NCBI GenBank assembly: GCA_951217055.1
Contig: OX578286.1
Span: 15,091,050 to 15,155,049, forward strand
Length of the DNA stretch: 64,000 bases
Direction of reading: 5' to 3'
Source: Gerris lacustris
Lineage: Eukaryota > Arthropoda > Insecta > Hemiptera > Gerridae
Position 1 is the first letter of the stretch. Each line of letters opens with the position of its first letter. A program made the translations under genes and the position numbers. Positions 36,001 to 45,300 of the stretch are shown here, piece after piece. The notes under the pieces are model-generated. The model ran no database searches. It was not told where the DNA came from and worked only from the letters and a program-made list of their open reading frames with translations.

Positions 36001-36678
36001 TTAGATGGTATATTCGATGAAGCTTATAAAATAGCAAAATCGGCAACAAATACAGATCAAAATAAGATAGTTATTACAAACGATATTACGAAGAATGATG
36101 AATTAATAACTTTAAATACAGACTCGAATATGCCTATTTTGGATAATATTATTGTTGAAGTTCCTCAAAACGATAGGATTATGTTCTGCGATGTTTCAAT
36201 GAAGAGATTAGAACAAATTCCAGAAGTTGAAGAGGATTTAAGTAATGATAATTCGCAGGTTTCTGATGATATTGGCGATAAGTTACAGATAATTTCGGTC
36301 AAGGATTTGAAAGTTAATGAAGCCGAATCGAAAACAGATAATTCAGAAGAGATAAAATTAGATGAATCGACGTCCAAAGAAAATCAAGCTAAAAGCGAAA
36401 CAGGTAATTTAACAACGGACGAAATTTTAAGGAGAAGAGACGAAAGATTGAAAAGGATGGAGGAATCTTGTAAATCCCTTTTTGTTAAAATGGGACAAAC
36501 GTCCCATAGAGGGGATGAAATTTCGAATAAGCTGGACCAGATCCACGCTGTGTACGGACCTCAACAATCAACGGACACTCAACCTCCTCTTTCAAATCAG
36601 CCTGAGAGTAATCCAACGATTGCACAAACCGAGCAGAATGAAACGGAAACTCAAAACAATGAACAGACAAGTTTATAA
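8929..36678 (+). CDS. Coiled-coil protein gene, 3 coding exons, 942 aa, family not recognised
   Basis: Join of 8929-9006, 13887-14672 and 34714-36678; both introns are phase 0 with GT/AG borders. The protein is very acidic and helical. Residues 27-125 are charged helix; about 146-175 is an Asp/Glu tract; KKRVSF at 180-185 matches the RVxF docking motif of protein phosphatase 1; 255-410 is heptad-rich coiled coil; 415-500 looks less repetitive and perhaps folded (a Gly/Ala/Val patch near 455); 515-660 is a second coiled coil; 665-855 is acidic and Ser/Asn-rich, probably disordered; 860-910 is a basic helical block. No membrane segment or catalytic motif is visible. The first six residues MGLTWS fit the N-myristoylation pattern MGxxxS/T. 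A cytoplasmic scaffold or tether is an inference only. Exons hidden in the 20-kb intron cannot be excluded, but the heptad pattern runs smoothly across the junction. Confidence 0.72.
9007..10934. repeat. Intron 1 of the coiled-coil gene, 5' part: repeat fragments
   Basis: 9350-9530 and 9590-9860 are copies of dispersed repeats with 'aaatttggcacacaggtgca', 'aaaatggccgacatt' and the gcttccgttacc hairpin. 'cagaggcgtagctagggt' at 9914 is a lone end resembling the hAT-like ends at 23662 and 40751. No exon seen. Confidence 0.5.
10935..11504 (+). mobile_element. Recombinase-fragment element, best-preserved copy
   Basis: 570 bp, same orientation as the coiled-coil gene, inside its intron 1. Order: 'ttatctacgattgatacg' start, imperfect NRF1-like palindrome (near 11022), perfect hairpin 11037-11092, a 54-codon frame at 11192-11353, the GC-rich 3' hairpin module, and 'gacgcgtaatgta' end. 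It has no TIRs. Confidence 0.75.
11192..11353 (+). pseudogene. N-terminal fragment of a probable tyrosine-recombinase ORF
   Basis: Open frame of 53 aa (MSESSDFDENVENNSPLEII...TTQELMPSYQDTDTN) followed by TAA. It aligns with the remnant at 3219-3031 (PPEIINSAQNTTNELMPSLS then KEKYELMYRKF), in which the Crypton-like SKEKYExxYxKF block is better preserved; here that block is altered. All copies stop at the same point, so only the first coding segment was ever in this element. The family call is by recalled pattern only. Confidence 0.5.
11505..12611. other. Gene-free AT-rich intronic stretch
   Basis: I see no gene, TIR pair or tandem array; the short minus-strand frame around 12142-12336 has no supporting context. 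Confidence 0.4.
12612..13472. mobile_element. hAT-like nonautonomous element with internal duplication
   Basis: TIRs 'cttttactttgtcaccca' and 'gggtaacaaagtaaaag'; flanks aataatcg/aataatct match at 7 of 8 bases, the TSD length of hAT elements. Inside, a block of about 253 bp (12638-12890) is repeated almost identically at 12892-13145. The 3' half carries a copy of repeat S (13120-13443). No transposase frame. Confidence 0.65.
13120..13443 (+). repeat. Dispersed repeat S, copy 1
   Basis: Bounded by 'ggtttctgaacga' and 'gtacagaaaccta', an inverted pair. Internal phrases 'agacctttaaatt', 'gtataacatgtcat', 'cacaaatgctgagatg' and 'acagacagacag' are shared with 18730-19087 and 41218-41568. Confidence 0.65.
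13517..13811. mobile_element. Foldback element 75 bp upstream of coiled-coil exon 2
   Basis: Arms of about 110 bp: 'gaacctattctttaagtggt' through 'gtttgtcgaagcctctcg' pair with the complement ending 'ataataggttc'. No TSD is evident. It lies in the intron just before the acceptor, so its hairpin could influence splicing. Confidence 0.75.
13887..14672 (+). CDS. Coiled-coil gene, coding exon 2
   Basis: Residues 27-288. Acceptor 'gttaacag' ends at 13886; donor CTCAG|gttagt begins at 14673; both phase 0. The frame is open from ENELGEIPNELENVEES through the first internal Met at 13950. The first 100 residues are Lys/Glu/Gln-rich helix, then an acidic tract, then the basic KKRVSF motif, and the exon ends in leucine-rich coiled coil (LLNLRETQ). 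Readthrough past the donor meets a stop within 33 bases. Confidence 0.85.
14673..18729. other. Intron 2 of the coiled-coil gene, first 4 kb
   Basis: AT-rich. 16200-16400 contains the 'gcttaccgaaggtaacggaa' hairpin repeat with a 'gtctgtctgtcggtctgtc' stretch; 18165-18265 contains pieces of the hAT MITE family H ('ataaggggagtaacagtcta'). No exon-like segment was recognised. Confidence 0.45.
18730..19087 (+). repeat. Dispersed repeat S, copy 2
   Basis: Inverted ends 'aggtttctgtacga' and 'tacagaaaccta', with four near-tandem 'cagacgc/caacggacaga' units at 18965-19035. Confidence 0.65.
20361..20772. mobile_element. Nested foldback MITE
   Basis: Arms of about 190 bp: 'gtggttccttaacttggtag' ... 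'ctgaaagtaaaaaaagaaac' pair with the complement ending 'accaagttatggaaccac'. Loop about 30-60 bp. Lies inside the 20026-21867 element. Confidence 0.8.
20783..21592. mobile_element. Composite foldback family M, copy B
   Basis: IR1 'ttatttttccgactagcggc' pairs with 'tctgccgccagtaggaaaaa'; the IR2-type motif gcagcaaaa/ttttgctgc recurs at 20881-20940, 21418 and 21570. Same modular plan as copies A and C. Confidence 0.65.
22300..22745 (-). mobile_element. tRNA-headed SINE, family T, copy 1
   Basis: On the minus strand the head contains a degenerate A box and B box (gtgagttcgatcccgtgcca near 22657), followed by a body shared with 37500-37885 ('ctctgattt', 'actagttcgaac', the (agt)n stretch). It shows no full tRNA cloverleaf. 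Confidence 0.6.
22757..22893. mobile_element. Foldback MITE, 137 bp
   Basis: Arms 'aggtttgttccaactacact' + 'tcaaactagttcgaaactgt' pair almost perfectly with the right end, leaving a loop of about 35 nt. Flanks share ttatt(a). Contains tgcgcatgcg, an NRF1-like palindrome, in the arm. Confidence 0.8.
22920..23228. repeat. 32-bp minisatellite
   Basis: About nine units of the form 'cgtcatgaagggtttaggtt' + 'ctgaaactgac', with alternating variants (tttag/ttcag; ctgac/cgcgt). Confidence 0.85.
23570..25145 (+). repeat. ~130-bp tandem units, first one split by a hAT element
   Basis: Units contain 'attttcaagatggcggccaa', 'tatggcggacgac' and 'gtgttatacatcgttttaaa'; copies run through 24842, 24972 and 25100. 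The first unit is interrupted at 23662-24839. Confidence 0.65.
23662..24839. mobile_element. hAT-type nonautonomous element with perfect 8-bp TSD
   Basis: Ends 'cagtggcgtacc' and 'ggtacgccactg' with perfect AATCAGCA duplications at 23654-23661 and 24840-24847. Internal ends are very G/C-rich ('gggggcctggggcggg'). It contains copies of repeat R1 (23790-24110 and 24165-24700). No transposase frame. Confidence 0.88.
25184..26230. repeat. ~65-bp tandem array with GC-rich core
   Basis: About 16 units, each with the core 'aggcgagcgtagcgagcctg' followed by 'caataattttattaaataaa' and 'gattatgtagaaatgctgta'. Spacing is 62-67 bp; one core is missing near 25757. The core is itself two gcgagc copies around gta. 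AT-rich and GC-rich blocks alternate regularly. Confidence 0.9.
26231..28420. other. Gene-free AT-rich intronic stretch
   Basis: Poly-C at about 26789-26800, several A/T tracts, and a short inverted repeat at about 28220-28320. A piece near 26990-27060 ('gccgccctgggcaattgccc') looks like a transposon end. Nothing coding seen. Confidence 0.4.
28421..29410. repeat. Retroelement-like fragment and poly-C/poly-G tracts
   Basis: 'actagctctttacccgtgct' + 'ccgcta' at 28422-28446 resembles an end sequence often seen in insect RTE-type repeats. 29258-29274 is pure C, followed by (ac)n and by a G-rich run at 29360-29384. Confidence 0.4.
30063..30278. mobile_element. Foldback MITE, 216 bp
   Basis: TIRs 'ctttagagaccggtggcc' and complement, continuing into 'cacgccgtttgaggttagat' and its partner. 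A GC-rich internal palindrome 'ccgcaccgcgaagcggtgcgg' core sits at 30183-30203. Confidence 0.8.
30420..31060 (-). mobile_element. SINE-like repeat with tRNA-type B box joined to repeat R1
   Basis: On the minus strand a B box 'ccgggttcgattccccg' (near 30610) precedes a 160-bp body ending 'cggaccgat'. The preceding segment (30640-31060) is repeat R1, ending in the palindromic 'cttttctctttatatagaaa'. The same order of modules occurs at 62560-62950 in the opposite orientation. Confidence 0.6.
31061..33313. other. Gene-free, very AT-rich intronic stretch
   Basis: 31750-32900 is extremely AT-rich. No splice-flanked open frame, tandem array or TIR pair was seen; 32930-33300 is more mixed but also not recognisable. 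Confidence 0.4.
33314..33718. mobile_element. Pogo/Tigger-like MITE, 405 bp
   Basis: Ends 'cagtagaatctcgataagaa' and complement of 'cagaagaacctcgctta', flanked by TA on both sides, the mariner/pogo target site. The interior is mostly degenerate copies of 'gtgttatagaggtt' (at least eight), like reiterated subterminal transposase sites. No frame. Confidence 0.75.
33931..34215. repeat. 21-bp minisatellite
   Basis: About 13 units of 'attaaattcaaccctttaca' with variants (ttcatccc, tttcaaattc). Located 0.5 kb before coiled-coil exon 3. Confidence 0.88.
34216..34713 (+). other. End of intron 2 of the coiled-coil gene
   Basis: AT-rich, ending in the acceptor 'ttatgtttcag'. Nothing else is visible. 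Confidence 0.5.
34714..36678 (+). CDS. Coiled-coil gene, terminal coding exon 3
   Basis: Residues 289-942 plus TAA at 36676-36678. The acceptor 'ttatgtttcag' ends at 34713. The frame is open for 654 codons. It holds two long coiled-coil segments separated by a stretch with KGDIDYVASALVGVAGG, then an acidic Ser/Asp/Asn-rich region, then RRRDERLKRMEESCKSLF near the C-terminus. The codon use is AT-rich but the protein is clearly non-repetitive, and the charge pattern is that of a real coiled coil. Confidence 0.92.
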   Translation, partial: VAELNEKLSKIDEKEKEYEKKMNAMRELRKLYDERGRAILVEHRHQLETERTKVTILESKLRMTENLNEDLVEKNNYMKEKVKNLDNQLDAVKAELSETKIQLATEKESLYHASSQIALINNLVSQIISGPELDLDHLARFLEENHTLINELTAKGDIDYVASALVGVAGGIVEIPKEEKSDIAENLGKVWRVLIELLSHHKKSDSTGQEWESCYKSVDTPKGPKLVISVSQTFIKLKDLILEKNSLVKEVGRLKTLNEHLENRMEEEGNRLTLVTEELHNTWDVVNKLKRQHDNLHTHERILKHELQHKRSMLNGLKGQLEICREQWALAREKNSKTENDWMLLRAEFASRKQKKKFFSSAESGYEEEEVQSPEYDTDDDKSLEIEEESPENSVGENVNQPGSVSPSDISTSESNSLLDECNGPISEILDGIFDEAYKIAKSATNTDQNKIVITNDITKNDELITLNTDSNMPILDNIIVEVPQNDRIMFCDVSMKRLEQIPEVEEDLSNDNSQVSDDIGDKLQIISVKDLKVNEAESKTDNSEEIKLDESTSKENQAKSETGNLTTDEILRRRDERLKRMEESCKSLFVKMGQTSHRGDEISNKLDQIHAVYGPQQSTDTQPPLSNQPESNPTIAQTEQNETETQNNEQTSL

Positions 36679-36858
36679 ACAAAAAAAAAGAGATAGATTC
36701 AAAAGACAGAAATGTATTAAAACACTTAATGATTTTTGCTTCTGAGCTAAAATTTTCACAACGAAAATAAGTTTCAAACATCAGGTCTGTTTGTCAGTTC
36801 ATCAACATATCTTTAAATTTGATTTGTACTTAGAAATATATACTATACGAATGTATGT

Positions 36859-36869
36859 AATAAAATAAA
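36859..36869 (+). promoter_or_regulatory. Candidate polyadenylation signal of the coiled-coil gene
   Basis: Two overlapping AATAAA hexamers (36859-36864 and 36864-36869) lie about 180 nt after the stop codon. A further AATAAA occurs near 36988. The downstream DNA is T-rich, including a pure T tract near 37158-37182. Which one is used cannot be told from sequence. Confidence 0.45.
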
Positions 36870-37151
36870 ATTTTAAGAGAAAAGATTTATCATGAAAAGA
36901 AAAACAAACTACTATAGGTAAATGTTAAGTGCTTTCATTTTTTAAAAAAAATAAATAATTATTATTAATTAAAAAAAAAAAAATGTTCAATAAAAATTTA
37001 TATACGAAAACGAATTCGAAATAAAAATAAATGACATTTTTAATATTATTGTGTAACTATTAAGTTAATTATATTATTATGTTTTACTATTATAAAATCA
37101 ATGTTATAAAAAATATATTTAAATATTTTATCATATAATCATTGTATATAA

Positions 37152-37157
<6 letters not shown>

Positions 37158-37182
<25 letters not shown>
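37158..37182. repeat. Poly-T tract
   Basis: Pure T run in the tail of the coiled-coil gene's 3' region; may be the poly(A) tail of a minus-oriented retroposed element or simple expansion. Confidence 0.7.
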
Positions 37183-37190
<8 letters not shown>

Positions 37191-37494
37191 ACGATATTTC
37201 TGCAATGAAATATTCATTTTTCAAAATACATATTTAATTCTTCCTATTTTTAAGTGAATAAAGAGAGGGTCATGATCTTACTTGATAAGGTATTAAGAAA
37301 AATATATAAGCTTGTCATGGCGATTGGTGTAGGAGAATGGTCAGTATATTTACAAATTCTCACTTAAAACTAAGGTCATTTATCCATGTAATATGGTGAC
37401 GGTTCAAATACCAGAGAGGTAAGATATGTTTTATACTGATGATCCTATCAAGTGGATGTGTGAATATTCCCTCTACTCCTAAATTTAACAGGAT

Positions 37495-37885
37495 ATGTGC
37501 CAGGTAAGTTTGCTTACTGGACCTAATAAGTGGTCTAGTAGAAGTAGCAGTAGTAGTCTAGTACTCCCTACTAGACGGGTAGGACGAACCACTTGTTCGA
37601 ACCTTGCAATTAGGCCATCTTTTAGGCCCTTTTTACGCCCTGTGATGGAGAGTTCCGGCTACTATTTGTATATTGTACCGCCGAAGTTAGTATGGTGTGG
37701 TCATTAGTAAGCTTATATAAGAGTGCGTCAAAGTGTGGGAGAAGCCCTGTTCCGTCCTTGAACCATAGATGCAATTCAGAGTATCATGGCATGGGATCGA
37801 ACCCACGACCTCGAGTTGCCTCGACTTATTGATGGCTGAGCGAGCGCCTTAAAACCCTCGGCCACGCTGGCTCCCTCTCTAAGTG
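37495..37885 (-). mobile_element. tRNA-headed SINE, family T, copy 2
   Basis: On the minus strand: A box 'agcgtggccgagggtttta' (near 37870), B box 'gtgggttcgatcccatgcc' (near 37795) and a body matching 22300-22745. The A-box form is that of tRNA-Leu/Ser. Polymerase III promoter spacing is plausible. It lies between the two convergent genes. Confidence 0.7.
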
Positions 37886-38287
37886 GTCTATGTTTCAGGT
37901 TAAATGTCCCCCTCAAAAAAAACAAAAAAAACATCTCTTGTGATGGAGAAGACTAAAAATTCGAAATAGAGGTGGATTTCAAAACAAAGGTAAGATAGAG
38001 GTTTAAAATCTAATATAAACAAATGATAATATTAACTAAAAATATTTTTAAACTAGCGGAGAACAGAATTAACATCATATGAACTGACATTACAGGACTC
38101 TTCATTTGAAAAAGAAGGGTAGAATAAAACACCTATGACAAGTTGACAGGTAAAACACAGTTACACTTCTCTGTCACTTAGTGTTTTCTTTTGCAGATGT
38201 AAGGCCTAAAGAAATGTGTGATTTTGACAGGCAAAACACAGTTAAACTTTTCAATAACTATGAGTTTACTTATGCGAATTTAAGGGC

Positions 38288-38624
38288 GGTACTTTTTACT
38301 TTAGCACCCCCTATATCCCTTTGAGTTAATATTTATTTAGACAAAGGAACCTATACAGAGAAGCATATATTCCTTAGTCTAAATTACTATTAAGACACAG
38401 GGATATGTATTCCAATGTACCTGGGGACAAAGGAATATCACACTTGGGTAAATAATTGTGATCATATCCCTTAGTCTAATCATCTATTAAGATAAAGGAA
38501 TATTAAAGATAAAACTGCCCCAGGAGTCTCAATGTCTTGGGGAGACAAACACACAAACCTTTGAGACTTTTGTAGGGCAGATTATTGTTTCGAACCAAGG
38601 GGGGTGCTAAAGTAAAAAAGTGCC
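38288..38624. mobile_element. hAT-like MITE between the two genes
   Basis: TIRs 'ggtactttttactttagcac' and 'gtgctaaagtaaaaaagtgc'. Internally 'tttgtctaa/ttagacaaagg'-type blocks are shared with family H. No matching TSD, so it is old or truncated. Confidence 0.6.
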
Positions 38625-38816
38625 TCAATGTCATGTGCCACACACCTGTCCACATTCTCTTAAATTCTATTTTATCATTGGCATCAATAGTATGTAGAAA
38701 TAGTTTGGTTTATTTAACTAAAATAACTGTACATATTAAGTGAGTGCTTTTTTTTTTAATAGTGTGTACCACATCATTTGCTTATGTTTACACAAGCCAA
38801 TAATATTGTTCAACAT

Positions 38817-38822
38817 TTTATT
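38817..38822 (-). promoter_or_regulatory. Candidate polyadenylation signal of the zinc-finger gene
   Basis: AATAAA on the minus strand about 390 nt past the stop; another is at 38709-38714. No canonical hexamer lies closer. Choice uncertain. Confidence 0.3.
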
Positions 38823-39213
38823 GTATGATTCAAATACCTGCTGGAATACCAGTTTATGAATCTTTTAATCAGTGCACTATTGGACCTATAGGATTAGTTA
38901 GACCTGGATTTTCACAAAAGCAATTTAGAGATTTGTACACTTTAGAAAAAAGGGTAAAATGCAAACAAGTCAATAAAATAATGAAAACAAAGGAAATTAG
39001 TTTTACTCTTCTAAAAATTAGGATAATTGATGTAACAAATATAACAAAATAATAAAAAATAAATAAATTTTCAAAACCATTTCATTTTTTTTTTTTGTTT
39101 CTTCTCTTCGACACAAAAACATACAACTACAGCCGATATACAATTAAGTATTTACAGAAATTATTATAATATAAACAGAAATGAGGAACCATTGCTATGA
39201 AACTATGAGGTGT

Positions 39214-39329
39214 TTATGACAACGGCATGGTGTCTTCATTTGGTACAAGAACACCACCTGTTTGAACACCACCACCAGGATCGTTAAGTTGACTTTCTCC
39301 TCCACATGTGCTCTCCACCTTAGGTGTTT
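39214..39329 (-). CDS. Zinc-finger gene, terminal coding exon 14
   Basis: Phase 1 in; encodes ETPKVESTCGGESQLNDPGG and a Gly/Val tail ending EDTMPLS, then TAA at 39214-39216. Acceptor 'attatttatag'. No domain; Gly-rich ending. Confidence 0.75.
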
Positions 39330-42300
39330 CTATAAATAATCAATTATTGGATTATTATAGTTTATCATGATCACACACAGAACATTAAATAAAGAAATAG
39401 AGATAATATTAAAAAAAAAAAAAAAAAAAAAACCTATACATAAATTAATAGGACTTTACATGGCACATAAATGTCTCATAAAATAAGGGTGAATCATTTT
39501 TAAAACAGGATAAAATTTACAATAAGTAAAATATAAAATTGATATAAGTGGTACTGTGTAAATGTAGTCACTTGTTTTTAGGGATTCGTTGGTAAAACCA
39601 ACAAAAGAAACCCTCATAGTTTAGTTCCGTGTCTGTCTGTCTGTCACTCTGTACGGTTCCAATAACTTTTGAATCAAAAGATATAAAAACATGATGAAAC
39701 TTTCTAGTATTAAAGATCGTTTTGACATGCAAAATGTATTGACGGAAAAATTTCGCGAACTTAAAATTATCAGTTGTTCAAATCCAAAATAGCGGATAAT
39801 TCACGTCACACATTTATTTTTAATTTTGAGTGGGGTATCAAATGAAAGGTATTGAAGAGTAGATTACAAAAATATATAACACTTGTGGAAAGTGTTTAAT
39901 TTTTCATGCCATTTTGTCATAAAACATAAAAAATTTGCATCCCCCCCCCCCCCCCCCAAGTTCACAATACCAACGAAACACTTTTTACGTGAGACTTCAC
40001 GCAAAAATAATTTATTTAAGGCTCTCCGCCCTTTGAGGTTAGAAGAAACTGTAAAATTAAAATTGTATTAGTTCTAAGCAAGAATAAAAAATCTAAGTAC
40101 AGGCTTCATTCCCCATTTTAATTCCTCACAATTCGAGCCATATTTCAACTTCCTATGATAGATAGTATAGGCTCCATTTCAATACAACGATAAAACTCAT
40201 ATTGAAATAGCTGTAGTATTTATTGTAGTAGGGAGTTGAAATAGGGCTCAAATTATGCAGAATTAAAATTAGGAATGAAGCCTGTACTTAGATCATTGAT
40301 ATCTTGCTCAGAACAAATAAAATTTCCATTTTAATGATTTTTCTATCCTCAAAGAGCGGTAGAGCCTTAAATATACAATGCAATTTATAAAATGTGTGAA
40401 GGCAAACAAGTAGGACACTTTAATTATTATTTAGAAAATTTAAGTTCAGAGTAAAAGAACTCATAAAGTCTTAAAACACCTAAACAAGACACTGTTAACA
40501 TTCAAAGTATCAGTACACAAACAGAACTGGTCATAAGGGTTTATAAAAGAATATTGTCTTGTATGAAAATACTCTACCTTCAGCTGGTATGGTGATACCA
40601 CCAGTATCAGGTACGTGCTGTTCTGATTCAAAATAGCACTGGCTCGAAGATTCCTCATCTTCAACTTCCATTCTGCTTGACTCTTCCTTCTTCACTTTAC
40701 CTGAAACATAAATATTAGTATTACAACAAAACTAAATAAATATACACTATCAGTGGCATAGCTAGGGCATTGGGGGCCCCCCCGCAAGAACTTTTTGAAG
40801 GCCCCTTGCCAAAGAAAATTGATGAGCAAAAAAAGGAAAAAAAGATTTGCAATCAGAACTGAATACCCCCTGACAATAGTATAGAGAAGTATGATTCCAA
40901 GGAAGTAGTTAAATTTTATTATCCTCTAAAGGGGGCCCCCATCGACATTTGTACATTGAATTTGGGGCCCCCTAGCACCGGGGGCCCACCCACAATGCAG
41001 GCCCGAGCGGGCCCATAGTTACGCCACAGTTGTGTGAACCCTCAAGCATCCTTGGATAATTTTAAATAGTCAGCCAATTATGGAGCACGTCTCTTCATCG
41101 CATCCTATTATTGGAAGAATAGTCTCATGAGCATAAAATAAAGTATAATGAGATTTAAAAATCTAAATATAAACTAGTAAGGCGTGCTTCACGTAAGTAT
41201 GTAAGGCAATAATCGCCAGTTTCTGTAAGATTAAGTTAAAATTATTAAGTGTGAAATTTTAATAGTTGCATATTCTTTTTCTACACTTCACGACCTTTAA
41301 ATTGATGTATAACATGTCATGGTGACTAAAAACTTATTTTTAGTCGCCCGCCATATTGTCCACCATCTTGAAAATATTAAGTGTAAAAACTCCAAAAAGT
41401 GTAAAGTTGTCACAAATGTCGAAATGCACCTGTGTGCCGAATTTCATGTTCCAAGCTATAGTAGTTTATGAATTGAAACATGCCAACAGACAGAAAGATA
41501 GACAGAGAGACAGACAGACAGAGCCATTATACAAGGTTTCTTTTTTTGTGCTTCGTACAGAAACCTAAAAAGAGCATAAAACATACTTTCAACTGAAAGG
41601 GGGATAGACATCTTCCACTCTCTTTATTTTCAACAGGTTTGGTTCTAAGTTTGTTCTAATAAAATTTGAAAAATCGTTGCAAAAGAGGTTCTTACTGCAC
41701 CGACTTTTTATCTGTGTGAAAACCGGTCCAAACTGTACAGTTCACACAGTTTATTCCTCAGATATTATGTGACATGCAATACACTATAAACTGAACAGAT
41801 AGACGGAACGTCAAAAAATAATAATATAAATAAAAAATTAAAAAAAAAAAACTAACTCATAGAGTTAGGGTTTTTAGAGTAAAGAAATCAACAGAATAGT
41901 GCGTATAAATTTAAAATGAAAATTGAACATAAAAAAAAAAAAAAATCTAGGAATTATAAAAATATTTCTTTGCTTCTGAGCTTACCGAAGGTAACAGAGG
42001 CTATGTGATCATTCTAAAAAATGAACATTTTATATGTCTCCATTTTTTTTTTTTTTTTTTTTTTAAATTAGTTGAAGACCAAGCAGGAGTTTTTATAAAG
42101 AATGAATTCTTTTTCCTCGAAAACCCACAAATAAACCATTTTTACCTCTTGGAAGAGAAACAAACAACCTAAGTTCGGCTGAAGTCTGCCAAACTACTTT
42201 TACATCAAGTAATGTATAAGGATATGCAGTGGTGGACATGGGTCACATATGCTCATAGTGAATTTAACTTTTTTTGATGTTTGATTCAAGTTACAAAGAC

Positions 42301-45300
42301 CATTCAATGAATGGTTCACTTATGCTATAAATTGGTAATTACAGTACTATAATAAGATATCTAGATCAAAACTTACTCTTTGAAGAGGGAAACATAGAAC
42401 TTAAATTCCTATCCCGATCAACTTCATCTGATATTTTATTTTGTCGTCCATCTGAAAAAAAAAAAAAAATAAATAAAATCAATTATCATTTAGATAAAAA
42501 GGAACAATTTTCGGTACTCTTATAGAAAAGGGCCCCCCTTTTTGTTTTTTATACACAAGAGTTTATATCCTTTAGTCTAACTACCTATTAATACAAAGGG
42601 ATATTAAAAGGAATATAACACTTGTGCATAAAAAAAAGTATATATTCGGTTGTCAGATGGTATATTAGATTAAAAAAAAGTGGGGGGCCCTTTTCTATAA
42701 AAGTGCCCAATTTTCAATGGATAGAAATAATGGCACTTCTTTAGATTGTTACTCCCCTTATAAAAAAAAAAACACCAAGCAGTAACAATCTAAAGATGGT
42801 GTGAGCAATGTTCTTCATTAGACTAATACTCCGCTTATAAAAACAGAAGTGTGATATTCCTTTGTCCCAAAGAACATTAGTCTAAACATTCCTTTGTCTT
42901 AATAGTAATTTAGAGAAAGGAATGTATAAATAATTAAATCCACTTATATTGTAAAAACCACAAAAACAAAGGGGAGTAACAATCTGAAGAAGTACTGAAA
43001 TAATAATTAATAAAAAAAAATATATCAAAATTAATTGGGGCAGGAATCAGAGAAGGAGATGTATGGAAAAGTTATTTAAGGGTGGAAGATGGCTAAACCT
43101 GCTTAGATTTTCAGAGGATTTAGTTATACTTTCTAAAAATCTGTGAATAATTGTAAAAAAAAAAAAAAACTGCACGTAAAGGACTGAAAATTAAGGGGAA
43201 AAAGAATTAAAGATAAAATAAGATGATCGCCATAGACACTCCCATATCTAACAAATAAAGCTATGTTTATAAATCTCGAAACCCACAAATAATGATTCAA
43301 TAAAAAAAATCAGGGAAAAAAACACTTGGAAATAGTGTTTAATATTTTATGATATGGTATTTTAACCTAATGTATTCAATGAACATTGTTAAAAGATATT
43401 TTGGTTCATAAATTATTATTTTATCCTAATTTTCAAGGGTGTGTCAACTACTAAAACCTCAAAAGTGTCAACTATAGACATTTTGTATCAACTATTTATG
43501 TATTCAATGGATTTCATTAAAAAAAAAAAAAAGTTTAAAATTCAAAGTGTCCAAATATATAAATTCTATTAAGTTAAGAAACTTTAGAAAAGTTTTGCCT
43601 ATATTTTGTATCTATCTTATAAACATAGTGGTACTGAATTTAAATTTCATTAAATCTAATTTAATTAATGAATTACTAAACATTACTTATTAAGAATTCA
43701 ACAGGTGGTTGTTTACATTTATGTTTCAATTTAGCAGGAACAGATTTATCTGTATATCTTAGAAACTAGATTCTACTAAGGAAAACTATTTACATGATTA
43801 AATTTGTATTTAAATGGGCAACATTTAAGGGTTTTAGGGGTTTTTAAACATTTTGAGGGTTTTGGTGGACAGCACCCTCAAATTAAGAGCTAAAATTAAT
43901 TTCTCAATTATCAAAATATCTATCAAAAACTCAAAATCTAAGTTTGTCTTTCTCTTTATATGTATAGTAAAAATCTCATTTTTACTTTTAAACACTGTCG
44001 ACATACCTCTATGATGTACCTTCCTGTGGCTAACCATTAGCGATTCTGAAAGTGTAGCGAAGGAGCAATCAGGACACTCGAAGACGTCAGTACTCTCCGG
44101 ATGAAACCTAAGGATATGATTCTTCAGCTGCGTTGACTGAACTGAAGAGAACTGGCAGTGCTTGCATGAGTATGGTTTGACAAATGAGTGCCTCATTCGA
44201 TGACGTCTCATTGTATTATGGTCACCTAAACATAAAACATACATTTTTATATTATTATATTCATGTTGTACTATTTTTTTTTAAGACTGTGTTAAATTTG
44301 GCACGCCCAACCCCCTATAAACAAAGATATAGAAATTAAAATACGTTTGGTGTCGCGGGACACCCGGTAGGAACGAAGTTCCTTACATGTTTCATTAAAT
44401 ATAAATTATAAAATCACACTGATAAGTATGTATACATTGCTAACTACTTATACATGGCGGAGTTAGAAAAGAGACAAAATTAAAAGTAACAAACTGTTTG
44501 TACGTAGCAGAGTTAAGGCAAAATTAAAAGAAAATCATTATTTGTATCATTAAAGCAAGCGTCTTACTATAAATATATATTGAATATAAGAAAAATGTTG
44601 ATCATGATGAGTTTATAGTTAAAGAGTATGTTTGTTAAAGGATGTTGGATTGAAATAGGACTGTTTTCTACCTACCCGTCTAAAGCTTCTGCTTGTATCC
44701 GGTTGAAATTTTATATGCCTGTTTCAATTGTACTTTAGACAATGTGTAAGAAGTTTTTATTAAAATCGTTATACGTTAGAACGGAAGATATCGGTAAAAC
44801 CGTTGTTTTCTTTATTTTAAACGTTTGGGTCCACTTTAATAAATTTAGCGATCTTTATCACTTCATAGCAGTGTCGGTGTTCGTTTTACTAAAAAAAAAA
44901 AATTTAAAAAGTTGTTTTTCTCATTAAATAGATGAAGTTAGAATTTTTTCTTGGATAAAGTACGCAGTATTATAATAATATACCTAATATATTGAAATAA
45001 GCGTCAGCACAGATCAATTTTACTTTTAACAAGACCGTGATTATATTTTCTATATTTACAAAATCAAGTGACATTTTGACATATAACAAAAATAAACAAA
45101 ACAAGTCAAGGAACAGGCTTCCTTAATAACATTTTTTCCCGCCTTTTTGAAGCTTACGTTTATGCGAGCGTTGCACGTGAACGCTTGGGCGGATAACGTT
45201 TTCCAACGAACTCAGCTTGGGCATTGGTAAAATGAACATGTGCACCAAATTTAAACTAACTCGGTGATCTTTTACTAAAGTTATCGTTGTCGGTAGATTT

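Noticed and set aside
38825..39052. 75-codon + frame (IPVYESFNQCTIGPIGLVRP...) between the genes
   Set aside because: Protein-like in places, but no recognised family, no splice context and it ends in low-complexity Lys/Ile text. Not called without transcript support.
44742..44927. 61-codon + frame in zinc-finger intron 10
   Set aside because: Overlaps the dispersed repeat Q and is antisense to the host gene.
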